From the NCBI GenBank assembly GCA_033763355.1, contig JANRKT010000337.1, forward strand, positions 1-7,320: a DNA stretch of 7,320 nt, in the 5' to 3' direction. Numbering within the stretch: the first letter of the stretch is position 1; each line of letters starts with the position of its first letter. Of this stretch, positions 7,181-7,320 are shown in pieces. The stretch comes from JANRKT01 sp033763355 (GTDB lineage: Bacteria; Bacteroidota; Bacteroidia; Chitinophagales; Chitinophagaceae). The notes below the pieces were generated by a model. That model worked only from the letters and a program-made list of their open reading frames with translations, was not told where the DNA came from and did not search any database. The position numbers and the translations under genes are program-made.

Positions 7181-7320
7181 TACTTTACACCTTCAGGAAG
7201 GTTATCACTGGTTGTGATAAGCTCATGCCATTCTTTTTTATTGAGTTGAAACATAAAATCCTTTGGGAAATTCATCTTGTTTCTTTTAACAGCTTGCTTC
7301 AGAATCCTTGTTTCGGTCCC
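7162..7320 (-). pseudogene. ORF6N-domain protein, truncated in mid-domain (enters from right edge)
   Basis: Open on the minus strand from 7320 down to TAG at 7164-7162. The visible 52 residues include TETRILKQAVKRN, NFPKDFMFQLNKKEW and ITTSDNLPEGVKYA. This matches the ORF6N domain (phage/KilA-N-associated, common in Bacteroidota chromosomes), whose signature is LYGVxTxxLxxxVKRNxxRFPxDFMFxLTxxE. In intact members the domain goes on to a YAFTEQGVAML-like block and a further variable C-terminal region. Here the reading is cut after VKYA by QAKQ and a stop, and the DNA beyond codes for a sialidase-type end. The gene start is outside the window, so the N-terminus may be intact. The function of ORF6N proteins is poorly known; a DNA-binding or phage-related role is usually proposed. 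It looks inactivated by deletion or recombination. Confidence 0.78.

Noticed and set aside
6862..7181. Two short minus-strand frames upstream of the membrane-protein gene (6862-7062 and 6999-7181)
   Set aside because: No protein-family features. One covers promoter and intergenic DNA, and the other runs through the sialidase remnant in the wrong frame.

Overview
The window reads as chromosomal DNA of a Bacteroidota bacterium, most likely Sphingobacteriia/Chitinophagia-like (family level is inference). The basis is a SusC/RagA plus SusD/RagB pair, a perfect Bacteroidota-type -7 box (TAnnTTTG) in front of one gene, starts without Shine-Dalgarno sequences, an ORF6N-domain remnant, and moderate GC.

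Layout. Positions 1-2808 (+) hold most of a SusC-type TonB-dependent outer-membrane transporter whose 5' end lies outside the window. After 13 bp comes its SusD-type surface lipoprotein partner (2822-4516, +), closed by a clear intrinsic terminator (4546-4579). A separate unit follows: a phenylacetate-CoA ligase (PaaK-type) gene at 4668-6002 (+). Convergent to it is a gene for a two-TM membrane protein (6098-6865, -) with an N-terminal glycine-rich-domain-protein-like (DUF1399-like) region and a Cys/Gly/Ser-repeat tail. Upstream of that gene lies about 190 bp of non-coding DNA with its promoter. The right end (7052-7320, -) is a graveyard: the front part of an ORF6N-domain gene runs in from the right edge, breaks off in mid-domain, and is joined out of frame to the last ~40 codons of a BNR/WD40-like sialidase-type gene.

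How the genes work together. SusC and SusD form one import complex: SusD captures a ligand at the cell surface and SusC moves it into the periplasm using TonB energy. No glycosidase, peptidase or regulator is visible beside them, so the substrate cannot be named. The ligase would activate phenylacetate or a related aryl acid with CoA in the cytoplasm. The terminator separates it from susCD, so a functional link is not supported. The Cys-tail membrane protein has no evident partner. I see no RNA gene, CRISPR array, intact insertion sequence or complete defence system. The least ordinary items are the Cys-rich-tail membrane protein and the ORF6N/sialidase chimeric scar.
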